9,551 nucleotides of DNA from JAJISK01 sp046759865 (GCA_046759865.1 JBHIDB010000043.1:1-9551); one strand, 5' to 3'. Shown: positions 1 to 7,459, numbered from the stretch's first letter. A program made the numbers and translations. The notes: a model not told the origin generated them from the sequence alone.

Positions 1-867
1 GGGTTCAAGGACGCCGTGCAGATCAACGGGAACCTGGCCCATGGGGCCGCGGAGGTGGGCGTCGCCATGGGCGTGGGGAGCCAGCGGCCGGTCCTCCAGG
101 GTCAAGCGTCGAAGGAGTCCTGGACCGTCGTGCGCGAATACGACATCCCCCTCGTCATCGCCAACATCGGGGCACCGCAACTCATCCGCCAGGCGGGGAA
201 GGAGCCCCTGGGCGTCGAGGACGCGAAACGGGCACTGGAGATGGTCCGAGGGGACATCCTGGCGATTCACATGAACTACACGCAAGAAATCGTCCAGCCC
301 GAGGGGGACAAGCGGTCGCGCGGCGTCCTCAAGGCCCTGTCCGCCATCGCCTCTGAGGTCCCCGTCCTGGGGAAGGAAACGGGTGCGGGGATCTCGCGGG
401 AGGTCGCCCTGCGCCTCAAGGAGGCGGGCGTCCGGGGCATCGACATCGGCGGCCTCGGCGGCACGAGCTTCTCGGCCGTCGAGTACTATCGGGCCAAGAA
501 AGAGGGTCTGCGGCAGAAGGAGCGCTTGGGACGGACCTTCTGGGAGTGGGGCATCCCCTCCCCCATCTCCCTGCTCTTGGCCGACGTGGGCCTCCCCCGG
601 ATCGCCACTGGAGGCCTCCGTAACGGCCTGGACGTGGCCCGGGCCGTCGCCCTGGGCGCCCAGGCAGGCGGCATGGCGTCCCAGATGCTCCGTGCCGCCA
701 ACGAGTCCGCCGAGGCCGTGGTGGAGGCCCTGGAGGTGGTGGTAGCCGAGATCAAGGCAGTCCACCTCCTGACCGGGTCCCATAGCGTGGCCGAGCTGGC
801 GGAGATCCCCACCCTCCTCACGGGTCCCACGCGGGAGTGGGCCTCCTCCCTCGGCCTGGGGGACTAG
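1..867 (+). CDS. fni: Type 2 isopentenyl-diphosphate delta-isomerase, 5'-truncated by window edge
   Basis: This FMN- and NADPH-dependent cytosolic enzyme interconverts isopentenyl and dimethylallyl diphosphate in archaeal isoprenoid synthesis. The reading frame is open from base 1, so the Met at base 16 (a GTG) is internal and the true start lies upstream. About 288 codons are visible against a usual 340-370, so roughly 60-80 N-terminal residues are missing. Numbering from base 1, family motifs are the HMNYTQE...QPEGD segment at residues 90-103 (normally HLNxxQE..xPxGD, with the Gln/Glu near Mg2+ and substrate), KETGAGIS near 125, GIDIGGLGGTS near 146 and IATGGLRNG near 201; the glycine-rich stretches belong to the FMN-binding TIM barrel. 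The prenyltransferase gene starts 3 nt after the stop, so the two are very likely co-transcribed, with the isomerase supplying the allylic primer. The family assignment is secure. Confidence 0.95.
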   Translation, partial: GFKDAVQINGNLAHGAAEVGVAMGVGSQRPVLQGQASKESWTVVREYDIPLVIANIGAPQLIRQAGKEPLGVEDAKRALEMVRGDILAIHMNYTQEIVQPEGDKRSRGVLKALSAIASEVPVLGKETGAGISREVALRLKEAGVRGIDIGGLGGTSFSAVEYYRAKKEGLRQKERLGRTFWEWGIPSPISLLLADVGLPRIATGGLRNGLDVARAVALGAQAGGMASQMLRAANESAEAVVEALEVVVAEIKAVHLLTGSHSVAELAEIPTLLTGPTREWASSLGLGD

Positions 868-870
868 CCC

Positions 871-1893
871 GTGGATCGGGCCGCCTTCGAGGCGTACCTC
901 CAGGAGAAGTCCGCGCTCGTGGATGAAGAATTGCAAGCCTGGCTCCCCCCGGCCGACGGGGTCCTCCCACTTCATGAGGGAGTCCGGTATGCCCTCGGCC
1001 TCGATGTCACCCAACGGAGGCAGCGCGGCAAGCGCCTCCGACCCGCCCTTTGCCTGCTGACCTGTGAAAGTTTGGGCGGCGATGGCCATCAGGCGATGCC
1101 CTTTGCCCTCGCCTCCGAAATGCTCCACAACTTCATGCTGGTGCACGACGACATCGAGGACGGCGATCGGGTTCGTCGAGGCCGGGATTCCGTTTGGGTC
1201 CGCTACGGCCTCGAACACGCGATCAACATCGGCGACTACATGTTCGCCCAGACATACGACCTGGTCCACGCCACGAAGGAGCGCGGGGTACCCGATGATC
1301 GAGTCCTCCAACTCGTCGATGTCATCTCGCGGACGGTGGAGCGAACCGGCGAAGGCCAGGCACTGGACCTGCGCGCGAGGGCGGATCGGGCCCTCACCGT
1401 GGAGGGTTACTTGAACATCGTCCGGGCGAAGACCGGCCGATATCTCGCCGCCCCCCTCGTCGGCGGGGCCCTTATAGCCGACGCGCCGACCACGGTCTCC
1501 CACGCCCTGTTTGAACTTGGGGACCAGATCGGACCGGTCTTTCAGATTGCGGATGACGTCCTCGACTTGACGGAGCACAAGGGGCGCGGGGAGCCCGGAT
1601 CCGACATCCGGGAGGGGAAGCGGTCGCTTCTTGTGGTCCACACCGCGGCCCACACCGCCACGAAGGAGCGCGAGGAGCTCTTCCGCATCTTGGATGCGCC
1701 GCGGGAGAACGTAACGTCCGAGGAGGTGGCCTGGGTCATGGCCCTCTTCGAGAAGTACGACGCCGTCGGCGCCGCCCGGGCCGTCGCCCAGGGGATGCGG
1801 GAGGGGGCGGAGGCGGTGTTACGTGGGCTGCCGGAACCCCTCCATGCCAACTTGTCGGCCGCCGTGGGCTTCATGCTGGGCCGGAGCTGGTGA
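871..1893 (+). CDS. idsA: Polyprenyl synthetase, likely geranylgeranyl diphosphate synthase
   Basis: This trans-isoprenyl diphosphate synthase condenses IPP onto allylic diphosphates to make the C15/C20 precursors of archaeal ether lipids. It has 340 residues, a normal length. Visible motifs are GKRLRP (53-58), the first aspartate-rich motif DDIED (93-97), FQIADDVLD (224-232) carrying the second DDxxD, and GSDIREGKRS (243-252). The fifth residue before the first DDxxD is Phe88. Known work on Sulfolobus GGPP synthase places a chain-length-limiting Phe at this position, so C20 is the likely product, though FPP is possible. The start is GTG, 3 nt after the fni stop; a G-rich stretch at the end of fni (about 858-863) could act as a Shine-Dalgarno site. 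The stop lies 3 bp from the convergent radB stop, and I see no obvious T-rich terminator between them. The family is certain; product length is inferred. Confidence 0.94.
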   Translation: MDRAAFEAYLQEKSALVDEELQAWLPPADGVLPLHEGVRYALGLDVTQRRQRGKRLRPALCLLTCESLGGDGHQAMPFALASEMLHNFMLVHDDIEDGDRVRRGRDSVWVRYGLEHAINIGDYMFAQTYDLVHATKERGVPDDRVLQLVDVISRTVERTGEGQALDLRARADRALTVEGYLNIVRAKTGRYLAAPLVGGALIADAPTTVSHALFELGDQIGPVFQIADDVLDLTEHKGRGEPGSDIREGKRSLLVVHTAAHTATKEREELFRILDAPRENVTSEEVAWVMALFEKYDAVGAARAVAQGMREGAEAVLRGLPEPLHANLSAAVGFMLGRSW

Positions 1894-1896
1894 TCC

Positions 1897-2565
1897 TCAG
1901 GACTCCAGACCCCGGCCTGTCAGTCGAAACTTCGTCCCCGCACCCTCCTCCAGGTGGCGGTGCTTTACGATGACCGCCAGGCGCCACTGGGGGGCGACCT
2001 TCTCGAGCCGCAGGATGTCCTTCGCGTTGTGGCTCATCATGTGTCCACCCAGGGGGGAGTACTCACCCGTGTCGAGCTTGGTGTACACCTGAGACGTCAC
2101 CAGGACGGGGATGTCCCGCCGCCGGGCCGCGGCCATGAGACGGGTGATCTGCCGGGTGAGGGCATGTCGTTCTTTCTCCCGGGCGGCCTCGTCCCCGGTC
2201 AGCCGATAGTGGGTCGTGGCGCTGTCCAGGACGACGAGGCCGATCTCGGGGGTGGTCTCCGCGAGCTTGGCGGCCTTGGAGACCGCCTTCTCCTGCTCTG
2301 CCATGGTGTGGACGGCCGTGAAGAGGACCTCCGGGAGGAGGCGATCGTAGTCCTCCCCGCAGATCTGCCTCAGCCGCTCGAGAGAGACCCCCTCGCTGTC
2401 GATGAAGGCGACCTTCCGGCCCGCCCGGGCCACGTTGCGGGCCAGCTGAAGACAGAGGTTCGTCTTTCCGCTCCCCGCCTCCCCGAAGAGCAACGTGATG
2501 CAGCCGCTCTCGACGCCCCCGTCCATGAGGGCGTCCAGGGAGGGGCAGTCGACCTCGATCTTCAC
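1897..2565 (-). CDS. radB: DNA repair and recombination protein RadB
   Basis: RadB is the euryarchaeal RecA/RadA paralogue, thought to act as a recombination mediator that assists RadA. The protein has 222 residues, typical of RadB, and consists of the ATPase core only: the N-terminal helix-hairpin-helix domain of RadA is absent. Walker A is GEAGSGKT (residues 28-35, with Lys34 and Thr35), and Walker B is LVVLD (110-114, with Asp114). The segment VTSQVYTK (157-164) corresponds to the region after strand 4 where RecA-family proteins carry the L1 loop. The start is GTG (2563-2565). A TATA-like element centred about 26 nt upstream points to a leaderless transcript beginning at this codon. The gene follows nmd3 in the same direction with a 25-nt gap, and converges on the prenyltransferase gene. 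Assignment rests on length, core-only architecture and motifs. Confidence 0.93.
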   Translation of the reverse strand: MKIEVDCPSLDALMDGGVESGCITLLFGEAGSGKTNLCLQLARNVARAGRKVAFIDSEGVSLERLRQICGEDYDRLLPEVLFTAVHTMAEQEKAVSKAAKLAETTPEIGLVVLDSATTHYRLTGDEAAREKERHALTRQITRLMAAARRRDIPVLVTSQVYTKLDTGEYSPLGGHMMSHNAKDILRLEKVAPQWRLAVIVKHRHLEEGAGTKFRLTGRGLES

Positions 2566-2587
2566 CCTCGAACGAACGCCCCAGCGC

Positions 2588-2595
2588 TATTTAAG
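2588..2595 (-). promoter_or_regulatory. radB TATA box overlapping the nmd3 stop codon
   Basis: On the minus strand the sequence CTTAAATAG lies here, centred about 26 nt before the GTG start of radB. That is the usual TATA-to-transcription-start distance in archaea, so the first transcribed base would be at or next to the start codon (leaderless mRNA). The TAA stop codon of nmd3 (2591-2593) lies inside the element. Confidence 0.65.
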
Positions 2596-3298
2596 CCGCC
2601 TCGGCGGGCAGCCGAACCGCGTATGTGACGCGGTAAAGATCGCGTCCTCCCCGCCGGCCGTGGAGCTTGGGGGAGGACGTAATCCGACCGCCGAGACGCG
2701 CCTTGATGCGCTGCGCGAGGGCCCTGGCGGCCTTGTTGCTACTCAAGTAGAGGTCAACCCCGCCATGGACCCGCTCCTCCTTGGCCACGAAGAGGCCCGA
2801 GTCACCTCGGAGTTTCTCCTCCAGCACCCCGCGGATGACGGCCATTTCCTCCCGCTGTACGGGGCGGTCGGTGGCACGGACCTGGAGGACGGCCTCGTAG
2901 TACTGCCCATGCTGCTTTGCGCAGTCCGGACAGGTGGTCCGCTTGAGACGGACCCGCGACTCCCCCACTTGTTCCGCCGTCAAGCCGGGTAGCTCCACAC
3001 GGTGAGCAAGGCGGAGACCGACCTCGTCCGGATGGCGGAGGTCCATGTGGAGGAGGGTCTCGCGATCCTGGACCACTCGTGGGACCACCGCGACCTTCGC
3101 AACGGTCCGCTTTAGGGCCTCCTCTAGCTCGGCCTCCGCCCACCCGCGGGGGAGGTGGAACCGGCCGCAATGGACGCACCGTTCCAGCGTAAAGACGAGG
3201 GGGACCTCCACGAGGGTGCGCTTCTGCGGCAAGCAGTTCGCACAGAGGCCCTCGTACACGGGACCCTCCGTCCCGCATTCGACACAGAAACTCCTCAT
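2591..3298 (-). CDS. nmd3: NMD3-family ribosome biogenesis / 50S subunit protein
   Basis: This is the archaeal counterpart of the N-terminal part of eukaryotic NMD3, the 60S export adaptor. In archaea, which have no nuclear export, a role in large-subunit maturation is inferred. The 235-residue protein has the zinc-binding signature: CVEC (Cys5, Cys8), Cys19/Cys22, CVHC (Cys41, Cys44) and CPDC (Cys123, Cys126). The last pair is followed by QYYEAVLQVRA (132-142), the characteristic NMD3 motif. A later DLYLSSNKAA segment also fits the family. The ATG start at 3296-3298 overlaps the TGA stop of the DUF424 gene in a 4-bp ATGA junction, which suggests translational coupling. It is presumably transcribed from the DUF424 promoter. 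There are no membrane segments. The cysteine pattern plus the post-CPDC motif makes this assignment strong. Confidence 0.93.
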   Translation of the reverse strand: MRSFCVECGTEGPVYEGLCANCLPQKRTLVEVPLVFTLERCVHCGRFHLPRGWAEAELEEALKRTVAKVAVVPRVVQDRETLLHMDLRHPDEVGLRLAHRVELPGLTAEQVGESRVRLKRTTCPDCAKQHGQYYEAVLQVRATDRPVQREEMAVIRGVLEEKLRGDSGLFVAKEERVHGGVDLYLSSNKAARALAQRIKARLGGRITSSPKLHGRRGGRDLYRVTYAVRLPAEAA

Positions 3299-3588
3299 AG
3301 CACGACCATCTGGGCGTGGGGAACCCCGTCGATGCGTATGATGCCCGTCTCCTCGATAAACCCCGCCTCGAGGGCGGCGGCGACGGTCTCCTCCCCCACG
3401 AAGTTCCCGATGGTGGCCAGGCGGAGATGGCGGAGCAGCTGCTCCCGGTCGGCGGCCACGCCGTCGTAGAATTCCGGCTTGACCTCCAGCCGGAGCTCCC
3501 CCTCTCGCAAGGTCTGCCCCAGGAGGTCGGCGTCGCAGGCGGCGACCAGGACCTCCCTGCCCGAGTTGTAGACCTTGAGCCGTATCAA
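3295..3588 (-). CDS. DUF424 family protein
   Basis: This small (97 aa) cytosolic archaeal protein belongs to DUF424, whose biochemical role is unknown. The N-terminal half includes LLGQTLREGELRLEV (residues 23-37), then FYDG, and the conserved-looking core ATIGNFVGEE (58-67) lies just before a stretch ending in GIIRIDGVPHAQMVVL. This layout is what I recognise as the family. The start is TTG at 3586-3588: no ATG or GTG lies upstream in frame, and a TATA box is centred 27-28 nt before it, which fits a leaderless mRNA starting at this codon. It overlaps nmd3 by 4 bp, so the two are co-transcribed and probably coupled. Linkage to NMD3 suggests a translation or ribosome-assembly role, but that is guilt by association. 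The family call is likely; the function is not known. Confidence 0.85.
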   Translation of the reverse strand: MIRLKVYNSGREVLVAACDADLLGQTLREGELRLEVKPEFYDGVAADREQLLRHLRLATIGNFVGEETVAAALEAGFIEETGIIRIDGVPHAQMVVL

Positions 3589-3611
3589 GGAATGGAAACT
3601 CGTATGGTCCG

Positions 3612-3619
3612 ATTTATAG
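3612..3619 (-). promoter_or_regulatory. TATA box for the DUF424-nmd3 unit
   Basis: On the minus strand CTATAAAT lies in the 40-bp gap between the mcm stop and the DUF424 start. Its centre is 27-28 nt before the TTG codon, so transcription should begin at or one base before that codon. This indicates that the pair is transcribed independently of mcm. Confidence 0.75.
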
Positions 3620-3628
3620 GTATCCGCA

Positions 3629-6600
3629 CTAGAATCGGCTTACGAGACGCCACTTGTTGGGCGCCGGGGAGTAGACCTCCCCCTCCTGGCTCCACCGCTT
3701 GAGCCAGGCCTCCACGCGGTTGGGCGGTACGCCCCGCTCTTCGGCCGCCTCGCGGATGTCCTTCAGGTCGGCTGCGCCGTCCCGCTCGGCCAGCTCGCCG
3801 ATGATTTCGCGCAAAGTGATCATCTGGGCCCGCTGGGATTGGCTGAGGCCCACGGCCACGATGTCGATGTCGAATCCTCCCTCGACGCCCGTAACCCGCT
3901 CCAGCCAGTACTCGACGATGCGAACAGACCGTTCCGCATCCTCCTCCTCGACCTTGGGACTTAGGCGAGCCCGTGCGCTGGCCTCGGCGAGTCGGATGAA
4001 TGCCTCCAGCTGCCGGGGGGTGATGGGCACCGTCCCCGCTTCGTCCTCTCCCTGCTTCCGAATCTCCAGGTACTTGTCTTGGATGATTTGCATGGCCTCC
4101 TGTGTAAGGACCGGATAGAGGCGCTTGGCATAGGCCACGTACTTCCGAAGAAAGCTGGGCTCGAAGAAGGGGAGGAAGGTCTCGTCCACCTCTTCAGGGC
4201 CGGTCCCAAGTTGATGGGACTCGGCCTGACGTATCTTCTCCCCTGCCAGGTGGCCTCGAAGAATGTGCTCCGACATGGCGCGGTCGACCTGGACCTGCGG
4301 TTTATCCATAATAGGGAAGATGGTGTCGAACCGGGAGTTATGACATACAATTCCGCCATCTCCAGCCACGAAATTCTCACGACCTGGGGTGGAGAGGTCG
4401 TATACGTAGAGGCCGCTAGCCTCGACTGGCTCGACCGATTTCACGCGGGCAAAGGCGAGGTCGCCCTCGATGAGGCGGTTTAGCCTGTCCACGTCAGCGA
4501 GGAGCCTCTCGCCTTTGGGTGAAAGTCGGTATCGGTACCTCCAGGAGTACGGTTTACCCCTGCCGCTAATTTTCTCCCGCTCCACCCACCCGCGATTCAC
4601 CATCCGCTGAAGGTAGATCCTCGCATGCTCACGGTGTGCCGTTTCTTCAAACAGCACTGAGGCCTCTGATGTCGTCATCGGGCTTCTCAAGAGACGAAGT
4701 CGTCTCAGTCTCTTCCTGATCTTAGGCCTCTGGAGGAGATCCCGCTGAATCGAAGGACCGAGTCGGGGATCGCTTGCTGTTCCTCCATACCACCCTGCGA
4801 ATGGCGCTCCGAGGATTTTTCTCAGCAGCGGCACGACGGGGCGGTAAGGTATCATCCGATGACGGCCTCGGTTTCGCAATCGGTTCTCCGCATAGGGGTT
4901 TGGACTCACGAGAAGGTAACCCGAGCTGGTAGCTTGGTGGCCGTCGGCAAATGTGGCCGTGTATTCCTTTGTCCGGTACAGGCTCCCGACAAGGCGGTTC
5001 TGCGAGAGTAAGTAGAGAATGTCTGAGGCGAGACGCCGACTCACTGTGACGCCTCGGTCGCCTCGGAGCCAGCCCACGAGGAACTCCCTCTGCATTGCCC
5101 GGGGGACATTGAACACGATGTCGGGGACCCGTTTGTTCCATGCCCCACGGGGAAGTCTCAAGACTCTTTCGAGGAAGAGATAAAGGACCTTGTTCGAGAT
5201 GACGACCTTAACAGCCCCTTTGTCAGGATGGGTCCGGGGCTCGATTCCAAAGAGATCCTTACAGATGCTCTTGACGTCCTCGATGTAGTCTTCCTCTTTG
5301 CGATTGAATGAGAGGGAAATTATGAAACTCTTGGAAGTGGAGACCGTTAGCGAGCCTTCGGCGATGTAGTAACCCAGGAATCGCATCAACCTTTCATTGA
5401 CAGGGATGAAAGCTGGAACGGCGCGTTTGCTCCGAGCGATCACCAATGTGCATCCCGTAAGGCTCGCGTCGTCAAGGCTGGCGGCGAACCTAAGAGGAAG
5501 AATGCCTCGAGTGCCCCAGTACTTTCTATCTTCCGGAATCTCACTTTCCAGTTGGGCGAACACTTCGGCGGGTACATCGTGAAGGTAAACCGTCCCGGTA
5601 TCTTCCTCCGGGAGTTTGAGGAGTTCCCAGATGAGGTTTAGCCCCCGAGGGGCGCCAAAACGATTCGAGGGCAATGAGCCCGGGATTACAACATAATCGT
5701 CCTGCTGGAGCTGTGACGTGGCCTTGGTTCGAACAACACCGTCTTCGAACACGTATACTGAGTGACCACGAGTGAGCCGAACAGATCGGCCTGAGTCTAA
5801 TGTCACCCTAAGCAGGGGCCCCGAGTGTCTGTGACGGAACACGTAGCGAACAGGTGACCACGACATCCTGAAAGTGTGTGGGTCGAAGGCGGCGACCTCC
5901 AAACTCCCATCTCTGGGATGAACCGGTTTCCCTTCGTCCCCTTTCGTGTAAAAAGGGTCCACGAGATTACCGATGGTCTCTGTTCGGACTACCCCATCGT
6001 GTCGAACCATGACCGGCTCATCACGGTCTACTGAGAGGAGGGTAGGCGGGAGCTGAATCTGCTCCGAGATGTATTTCCCCGAGTCAAACCGCCCGAAGGT
6101 TGGGTTTGCGGCCGCGAGAATGGAAGTACGTGTCTGCAAGGTGGCCGTAATCCCGGCCTTCGCGATGTGGACCGTCTGCTGCTCCATTGCATTGTGGATG
6201 CTGGATCGATCCTGGTCGCTCATCTTCTCGATCTCGTCGATGGCCACGAGGCCTTTGTCCGCTAGAACCAGAGCTCCTGCTTCTAGGGTCCATCGTCCTT
6301 CGCCAAACTCATCTCTTACCGCGGCGGCGACAAGTCCGGCAGGGCTGCTGGCCTTGCCCGAGGCGTAAATCCCACGGGGCGAGAGCTTGATCATGTAGGT
6401 GAGCAGCTCGCTCTTGGCTACTCCCGGATCTCCAACTAGCAATATGTGCGTGTCACCTCGGATGCGGCGTCCGTCCGGAAGCTGCTTTGCGACGCCGCCA
6501 AAGAGCTGAAGGGCCAGTGCCTCCTTCTCCACATTCAACCCGTAAATCGAGGGCGCAATCGACCCCACAATCTTGCGGATGACATCGCCGCTCGCTGCTT

Positions 6601-7459
6601 CCTTCTCGATCTGTTCCTTGTCTTCCTGCGTGATTTCGATTTCCTCGTACTCGACCTGTTCCAGCTCCAGGCCGACGACGTCCAGGAAGATATCGAAGAG
6701 GGTAGACTTGGAGCGAAACCGACCGCGCTGGGAGCCCCGGAGCACCCCGTTGAACACAATGCGGTCCCCAGGGTTCACGAGCCCTACCAAATCCTCCTCC
6801 AAGTACCCCGCAAGCCGCTGGGGCGCCTCCCCCCCTCGGAGTTCCTCGGGCGGCTCCTGAATCTCGATCTTCTGGGTATCGATGTAGCGGGACCCCTCGT
6901 CCAGAAGCTTGAATTTCGTCGATCCAGCGCTGCGACCGCAACCCCCCTGGTCATCGTAGCACTCGAGCGGTTCGTGGTATTCGAGACCCTCCTGGGCCTC
7001 CTTGATCACGGCGCCGCATCGCAAGCACTGGAAGACGGCCTCCACCAGCCGGGGACGGACCTCGGTCGCCTTTCGCACGAGCCCTTCGACGGAGACGAGT
7101 CTGCCGAGGTGCTTCGCCCGGAGGTCGCGCACCTCGACCCGCAGGTCCCGGGGAACGCCTCGAATTCGAAACCGGATCTCGGCCTCCTCGGTGGGCGGGA
7201 CGAAACTGCGGATGGCTTGTTCCACCGAGTAGACAGCGTTCTGGGGGTGGTCGAGCAAGTAGATCGCCAGGTCCGAGTCGAACCTGTCGATGGCGTTGTA
7301 GTCCACCTCCAGGCTGCGCTCCTCAGGATAGGCGTCCGCGAGCTTGGTGATCCTTCCGCTGAGGTTGGCCTCGTCGAGGAATTCCTCCCACCGTGCTACG
7401 AGTTCCTCGGTCGAGTAACTGAGCAGTTGCTTGTTCCCCCGCCTCGCCGTGAAGACCAT
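3629..7459 (-). CDS. mcm: Replicative DNA helicase MCM, containing an intein
   Basis: MCM is the hexameric 3'-5' replicative helicase of archaea. The ORF has 1276 codons: residues 1-475 and 1042-1276 are MCM, and 476-1041 are an intein, so the spliced protein is 710 residues, a normal length. The N-domain carries a Cys4 zinc site (C145, C148, C167, C174). The AAA+ core has Walker A GDPGVAKS (343-350), Walker B LVAIDE (404-409) and a sensor-1 Asn452 in AAANP. The arginine-finger motif SRFD (1042-1045) begins right after the intein. A C-terminal winged-helix domain occupies roughly the last 70 residues. The ATG at 7457-7459 is the only plausible start near the family's usual N-terminus. The interrupted protein should have no working ATPase site until spliced, because the arginine finger is displaced. 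A zinc-ribbon gene lies 101 nt upstream, and DUF424 follows after 40 nt with its own promoter. The assignment is certain. Confidence 0.98.
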   Translation of the reverse strand: MVFTARRGNKQLLSYSTEELVARWEEFLDEANLSGRITKLADAYPEERSLEVDYNAIDRFDSDLAIYLLDHPQNAVYSVEQAIRSFVPPTEEAEIRFRIRGVPRDLRVEVRDLRAKHLGRLVSVEGLVRKATEVRPRLVEAVFQCLRCGAVIKEAQEGLEYHEPLECYDDQGGCGRSAGSTKFKLLDEGSRYIDTQKIEIQEPPEELRGGEAPQRLAGYLEEDLVGLVNPGDRIVFNGVLRGSQRGRFRSKSTLFDIFLDVVGLELEQVEYEEIEITQEDKEQIEKEAASGDVIRKIVGSIAPSIYGLNVEKEALALQLFGGVAKQLPDGRRIRGDTHILLVGDPGVAKSELLTYMIKLSPRGIYASGKASSPAGLVAAAVRDEFGEGRWTLEAGALVLADKGLVAIDEIEKMSDQDRSSIHNAMEQQTVHIAKAGITATLQTRTSILAAANPTFGRFDSGKYISEQIQLPPTLLSVDRDEPVMVRHDGVVRTETIGNLVDPFYTKGDEGKPVHPRDGSLEVAAFDPHTFRMSWSPVRYVFRHRHSGPLLRVTLDSGRSVRLTRGHSVYVFEDGVVRTKATSQLQQDDYVVIPGSLPSNRFGAPRGLNLIWELLKLPEEDTGTVYLHDVPAEVFAQLESEIPEDRKYWGTRGILPLRFAASLDDASLTGCTLVIARSKRAVPAFIPVNERLMRFLGYYIAEGSLTVSTSKSFIISLSFNRKEEDYIEDVKSICKDLFGIEPRTHPDKGAVKVVISNKVLYLFLERVLRLPRGAWNKRVPDIVFNVPRAMQREFLVGWLRGDRGVTVSRRLASDILYLLSQNRLVGSLYRTKEYTATFADGHQATSSGYLLVSPNPYAENRLRNRGRHRMIPYRPVVPLLRKILGAPFAGWYGGTASDPRLGPSIQRDLLQRPKIRKRLRRLRLLRSPMTTSEASVLFEETAHREHARIYLQRMVNRGWVEREKISGRGKPYSWRYRYRLSPKGERLLADVDRLNRLIEGDLAFARVKSVEPVEASGLYVYDLSTPGRENFVAGDGGIVCHNSRFDTIFPIMDKPQVQVDRAMSEHILRGHLAGEKIRQAESHQLGTGPEEVDETFLPFFEPSFLRKYVAYAKRLYPVLTQEAMQIIQDKYLEIRKQGEDEAGTVPITPRQLEAFIRLAEASARARLSPKVEEEDAERSVRIVEYWLERVTGVEGGFDIDIVAVGLSQSQRAQMITLREIIGELAERDGAADLKDIREAAEERGVPPNRVEAWLKRWSQEGEVYSPAPNKWRLVSRF
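4475..4687 (-). other. Winged-helix-like segment inside the intein, after the endonuclease
   Basis: Codons about 925-995 read like a winged helix-turn-helix. TTSEASVLFEE (929-939) looks like the first helices. A basic helix follows (HREHARIYLQRMVNRGW, 942-958), then a hairpin with alternating aromatic and basic residues (GKPYSWRYRYRLSPKG), and then a helix (ERLLADVDRLNRL). It follows a strongly basic stretch, RPKIRKRLRRLRLLRS (911-926), and precedes splicing block F. A DNA-binding or target-recognition role for the endonuclease is inferred. The fold is judged by eye only, with no structure prediction behind it. Confidence 0.6.
4895..5392 (-). other. LAGLIDADG homing endonuclease domain within the intein
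   Basis: This segment covers about mcm codons 690-855. The first dodecapeptide is FLGYYIAEGS (694-703) with acidic Glu701. The second is FLVGWLRGDRG (793-803) with Asp801. Before the second lies KRVPDIVFNVP (776-786), the usual block D. Both catalytic acidic residues are retained and there is no frameshift or stop, so the nuclease could be active. Its target would be the intein-free mcm site around the PPTLL/SRFD codons. Outer limits are approximate. Confidence 0.88.

Larger units (their letters stand above)
4337..6034 (-). mobile_element. MCM intein (class 1, LAGLIDADG endonuclease)
   Basis: This in-frame self-splicing insert is 566 residues long (mcm codons 476-1041). It begins with Ser (SVDRDEPV) and ends with VCHN; the +1 extein residue is Ser. 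Splicing blocks visible are Ser1 at 476, block B as TRGH (563-566, TxxH), and block F/G as VYDLSTPGRENFVAGDGG followed by the penultimate His1040 and Asn1041. All nucleophiles needed for class 1 splicing are therefore present: Ser1, block-B Thr/His, His-Asn and Ser+1. The junction lies between Leu475 of PPTLL and the Ser of SRFD. As I recall, other archaeal MCM/Cdc21 proteins carry inteins at this conserved point, so the site is probably not new. By hand count, sampled 60-base lines inside range from 42 to 62% GC, against about 70% in distal mcm, which suggests horizontal arrival. Boundaries are exact to the codon. Confidence 0.96.

Noticed and set aside
1887..1900. Possible bidirectional terminator between the prenyltransferase gene and radB
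   Set aside because: Only 3 bp separate the two stop codons, and neither a T-run nor a stable inverted repeat is visible.
1954..2628. Plus-strand ORF of 224 codons over radB
   Set aside because: It mirrors radB, whose Walker motifs establish the minus-strand frame; its composition (Gly, Arg, Leu, Glu, His) is that of a high-GC shadow frame.
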